A DNA stretch of 7,079 bases from Clostridia bacterium. GTDB taxonomy: Bacteria; Bacillota; Clostridia; Christensenellales; Aristaeellaceae. Location: assembly GCA_016297535.1 (NCBI GenBank), contig JAEDGL010000125.1, positions 1-7,079 on the forward strand, in the 5' to 3' direction. The first letter of the stretch is position 1; each line of letters starts with the position of its first letter. Below are positions 5,839-7,079 of the stretch, in pieces. The translations under genes and the position numbers were made by a program. The notes under the pieces are model-generated. The model made no database searches. It was not told the origin of the DNA and worked only from the letters and a program-made list of their open reading frames with translations.

Positions 5839-6041
5839 ACATTTCTCCATTTTTGATATACACTTATTATCGTGTAAAATTTGAAAATTTTTTGGTTTTT
5901 TGCACGTTTTTATTTTGGTCGGTTTAAACTATTACCGAACGTTGCATTGACAGATTATGCGTCTTCGTGTATTTTGATGCTATACGCGTGAGGCTGTGCG
6001 CGTAAGGAACATTCTGTACTCGGTCTATGGAGGGCATACGA
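5839..6041. promoter_or_regulatory. Divergent spmA / abrB intergenic regulatory region
   Basis: About 200 bp, AT-rich on the spmA side. For spmA (minus strand) the only -10-like element is GATAAT around 5866-5872, without a TTGACA partner, so an alternative sigma factor (forespore or mother-cell) is likely but I cannot assign which. For abrB (plus) a sigma-A promoter is visible and is listed separately. A dyad TCGGT-N10-ACCGA (5919-5938) enclosing GTTTAAAC (5922-5929) sits just upstream of the abrB -35 and could be an operator. A perfect odd palindrome, TGTAT-G-ATACA (5832-5842), covers the spmA start codon. Confidence 0.45.
5947..5975 (+). promoter_or_regulatory. Probable sigma-A promoter of abrB
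   Basis: TTGACA (5947-5952, exact consensus) is followed by a 17-bp spacer and TATTTT (5970-5975, 4 of 6 matches). The expected transcript start near 5982 gives a 5' leader of about 60 nt before the abrB ATG. Confidence 0.6.
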
Positions 6042-6287
6042 ATGAAATCGACTGGCGTGGTGCGTAAACTGGATAATCTGGGCCGTATCGTGATTCCGAT
6101 CGAGCTTCGAAAGACGATGGGGATTGCGATTAAGGATACGCTGGAAATCTTCACCGAGGGCGATGAGATCATTCTCAAAAAGTACGAGCCCGGTTGCATT
6201 TTTTGCAATGACGCCCGTAATGTGAAGATTTTTAAGGGCAAGCGCGTTTGCGAAAAGTGCCTTGCCGAAATGACCAAGGGCGAATAA
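6042..6287 (+). CDS. abrB: AbrB/SpoVT-family transition-state regulator
   Basis: This is a small DNA-binding protein of 81 residues. Residues 1-48 form the swapped-hairpin AbrB domain, nearly identical in motif to B. subtilis AbrB: STGVVRKLDNLGRIVIPIEL (3-22) with the DNA-contacting Arg8, Lys9, Arg15, Arg23 and Lys24, then ALEIY-like TLEIFTEGDEIILKKYEP (33-50). Instead of the Bacillus C-terminal multimerisation domain it carries CIFC (52-55) and CEKC (70-73), a likely zinc-binding treble-cysteine tail typical of clostridial AbrB. Such proteins form dimers or tetramers and repress post-exponential and sporulation genes during growth. I chose the ATG at 6042 because GGAGGG lies 7 nt upstream. 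The in-frame ATG at 6027 would place that site inside the gene and lacks a ribosome binding site of its own. It is divergent from spmA. Confidence 0.93.
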   Translation: MKSTGVVRKLDNLGRIVIPIELRKTMGIAIKDTLEIFTEGDEIILKKYEPGCIFCNDARNVKIFKGKRVCEKCLAEMTKGE

Positions 6288-6303
6288 TCCACTTTTCAGC
6301 ACC

Positions 6304-6334
6304 AAAAAACCGCAGGCATCCGCCTGCGGTTTTT
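6304..6334 (+). terminator. Rho-independent terminator of abrB
   Basis: CCGCAGGC (6310-6317) pairs perfectly with GCCTGCGG (6322-6329) around loop ATCC, flanked by an A-run (6304-6309) and TTTTT (6330-6334). It lies 22 nt past the abrB stop. The A-run makes it potentially bidirectional. Confidence 0.93.
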
Positions 6335-6345
6335 CAGCGGGCTGG

Positions 6346-6370
6346 GCAGCCACTGGGCTGCTTTTTGTTT
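6346..6370 (+). terminator. Second, tandem terminator after abrB
   Basis: GCAGCC (6346-6351) pairs with GGCTGC (6356-6361), loop ACTG, followed by TTTTTGTTT. It backs up the first terminator 12 nt upstream, giving a double stop after a regulator gene. Confidence 0.75.
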
Positions 6371-6420
6371 ATCAGGAGGATCATCATACCGATGAAAAAA
6401 GACGTTTGTTCTGCGTAAGA

Positions 6421-6458
6421 AAAGAGGCTTGCCACAGAAGAAAACGGCAAGCCTCTTT
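6421..6458 (-). terminator. Rho-independent terminator of the phosphofructokinase gene
   Basis: A perfect 13-bp inverted repeat, AAAGAGGCTTGCC (6421-6433) and GGCAAGCCTCTTT (6446-6458), with a 12-nt loop. On the minus strand it follows the stop codon by 12 nt and ends in a T-rich tail (CTCTTTTCTT). It faces the two abrB terminators, closing a convergent gene pair. Confidence 0.88.
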
Positions 6459-6470
6459 GCAGGATTTGGT

Positions 6471-7079
6471 TCAGTCACCCAGATTGATGCCCATGTTGCG
6501 GGCGGTTACCAGCACGTGATCGTCCTTGGGCACGGGCTTGGGCACACCGGCAATGTCGCTGAGCTTGTTGTGAATAATCTCGTTGCCGTCCAGAGCAACG
6601 GTTACGCCGTAGATTTCATCGCGGATCAGCTCTGCGGCGTGTACGCCAAACTGGGTGGAAAGCACGCGGTCGTAGGCGCTGGGGCTGCCCCCGCGCTGAA
6701 TGTGGCCGGGAACCACAGCGCGGGCCTCTACGCCCGCCAGTTCCTGCAGCTCTGCGGCGATACGCTTGCTGATGCAATCATAGGGCAAGGTGGAGCGGTA
6801 TTCAAGGCGCTCCTTTTTCTTCATCTTGGCTTCCTCCTTGCTCATCGCGCCCTCGGCCACAGCCACAATGCTGAAGGCCTTCTTGCTCTTGGCGCGGTCG
6901 CCCACGGCCTTGGCTACTTCCTTGATATCGTAGGGAATCTCGGGCAGCAGAATGACGTCCGCGCCGCCGGCCACGCCGGCATACAGGGTAAGCCAGCCCG
7001 CCTTGTTGCCCATAATTTCCACCACCATGGTGCGGCCGTGGCTGCTGGCGGTGGTGTGCAGGCGGTCGATGCACTCGGT
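6471..7079 (-). CDS. pfkA: 6-phosphofructokinase, group III type (3' part, truncated by window edge)
   Basis: The visible 202 C-terminal residues begin in frame at the right edge; the N-terminal third, with the nucleotide-binding Gly motifs and the catalytic TIDND region, is outside. The enzyme phosphorylates fructose 6-phosphate to the 1,6-bisphosphate in glycolysis. Visible motifs (fragment numbering) are TASSHGRTMVVEIMGNKAGW (10-29), with the substrate-binding Arg16 in SSHGR, then AGGADVILLPEIPYDI (37-52), IVAVAEGA (71-78) and PGHIQRGGSPSAYDR (124-138), with the His126/Arg129 fructose-6-phosphate contacts. Two details match my memory of group III (PPi-dependent or mixed) enzymes rather than the allosteric ATP-PFK of Bacillus: GWLTLYAGVAGGADVIL, and the C-terminal VPKDDHVLVTARNMGINLGD. 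The usual MGR arginine is Asn here. The phosphate-donor residues lie outside the window, so the donor (ATP or PPi) cannot be called. Confidence 0.92.
   Translation of the reverse strand, partial: TECIDRLHTTASSHGRTMVVEIMGNKAGWLTLYAGVAGGADVILLPEIPYDIKEVAKAVGDRAKSKKAFSIVAVAEGAMSKEEAKMKKKERLEYRSTLPYDCISKRIAAELQELAGVEARAVVPGHIQRGGSPSAYDRVLSTQFGVHAAELIRDEIYGVTVALDGNEIIHNKLSDIAGVPKPVPKDDHVLVTARNMGINLGD

Noticed and set aside
5240..5863. Alternative minus-strand frame of 207 codons over spmA
   Set aside because: The overlapping frame has clear SpmA motifs (GMGNAATPMG, NATSLQLLPTTV). This one is serine-, arginine- and alanine-rich with no motif.
5955..6353. Minus-strand ORFs opposite abrB
   Set aside because: They cover the abrB terminator and promoter and are antisense to a protein nearly identical to known AbrB N-termini.

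Overview
The window looks like chromosomal core DNA of a spore-forming member of the Bacillota, most likely class Clostridia with fairly GC-rich coding sequence. The reasons are a T-box riboswitch in front of metG, the spore maturation pair spmA-spmB, a short AbrB with a CxxC/CxxC tail of clostridial type, strong GGAGG ribosome binding sites, and rho-independent terminators at almost every transcription unit end. I see no transposase, integrase, CRISPR array, phage gene, tRNA or rRNA.

Layout. At the left edge (1-38, minus strand) are the first 12 codons of an unidentified gene, with a 207-base non-coding leader behind it holding two dyads. Next, read right to left on the minus strand, is a tightly packed unit: metG (4445-2454), tatD (2457-1678), a GNAT acetyltransferase (1678-1199) and miaA (1181-291), closed by a terminator at 246-282. 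Successive genes overlap by 4 nt and 1 nt or are separated by 17 nt. It is driven by a near-perfect sigma-A promoter (4727-4754) and a T-box leader of about 275 nt whose specifier reads AUG (methionine). Low charging of tRNA-Met should therefore raise MetRS and, by position, the tRNA A37 prenyltransferase MiaA, TatD and the acetyltransferase.

Upstream of that promoter, on the same strand, lie spmB (5258-4758) and spmA (5838-5248), overlapping by 11 nt. The spmB stop codon is 3 bp from the metG -35 box and there is no terminator between them, so any spmAB transcript must run into the T-box leader. A divergent intergenic region (5839-6041) separates spmA from a plus-strand abrB-type transition-state regulator gene (6042-6287).

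abrB is followed by two tandem terminators, a stretch with a possible 8-codon ORF, and an oppositely oriented terminator belonging to a 6-phosphofructokinase gene (minus strand, 6471 to beyond the right edge, 3' two thirds only). The visible phosphofructokinase resembles the group III (PPi-type or mixed) clade.

I did not find a new defence, mobile or biosynthetic system. The most noteworthy points are the methionine T-box operon that includes a tRNA-modification gene and an acetyltransferase, the lack of insulation between spmAB and that T-box, the divergent MiaA subtype, and several small unexplained dyads and repeats in the intergenic regions. All family assignments are by reading motifs; no database search was run.
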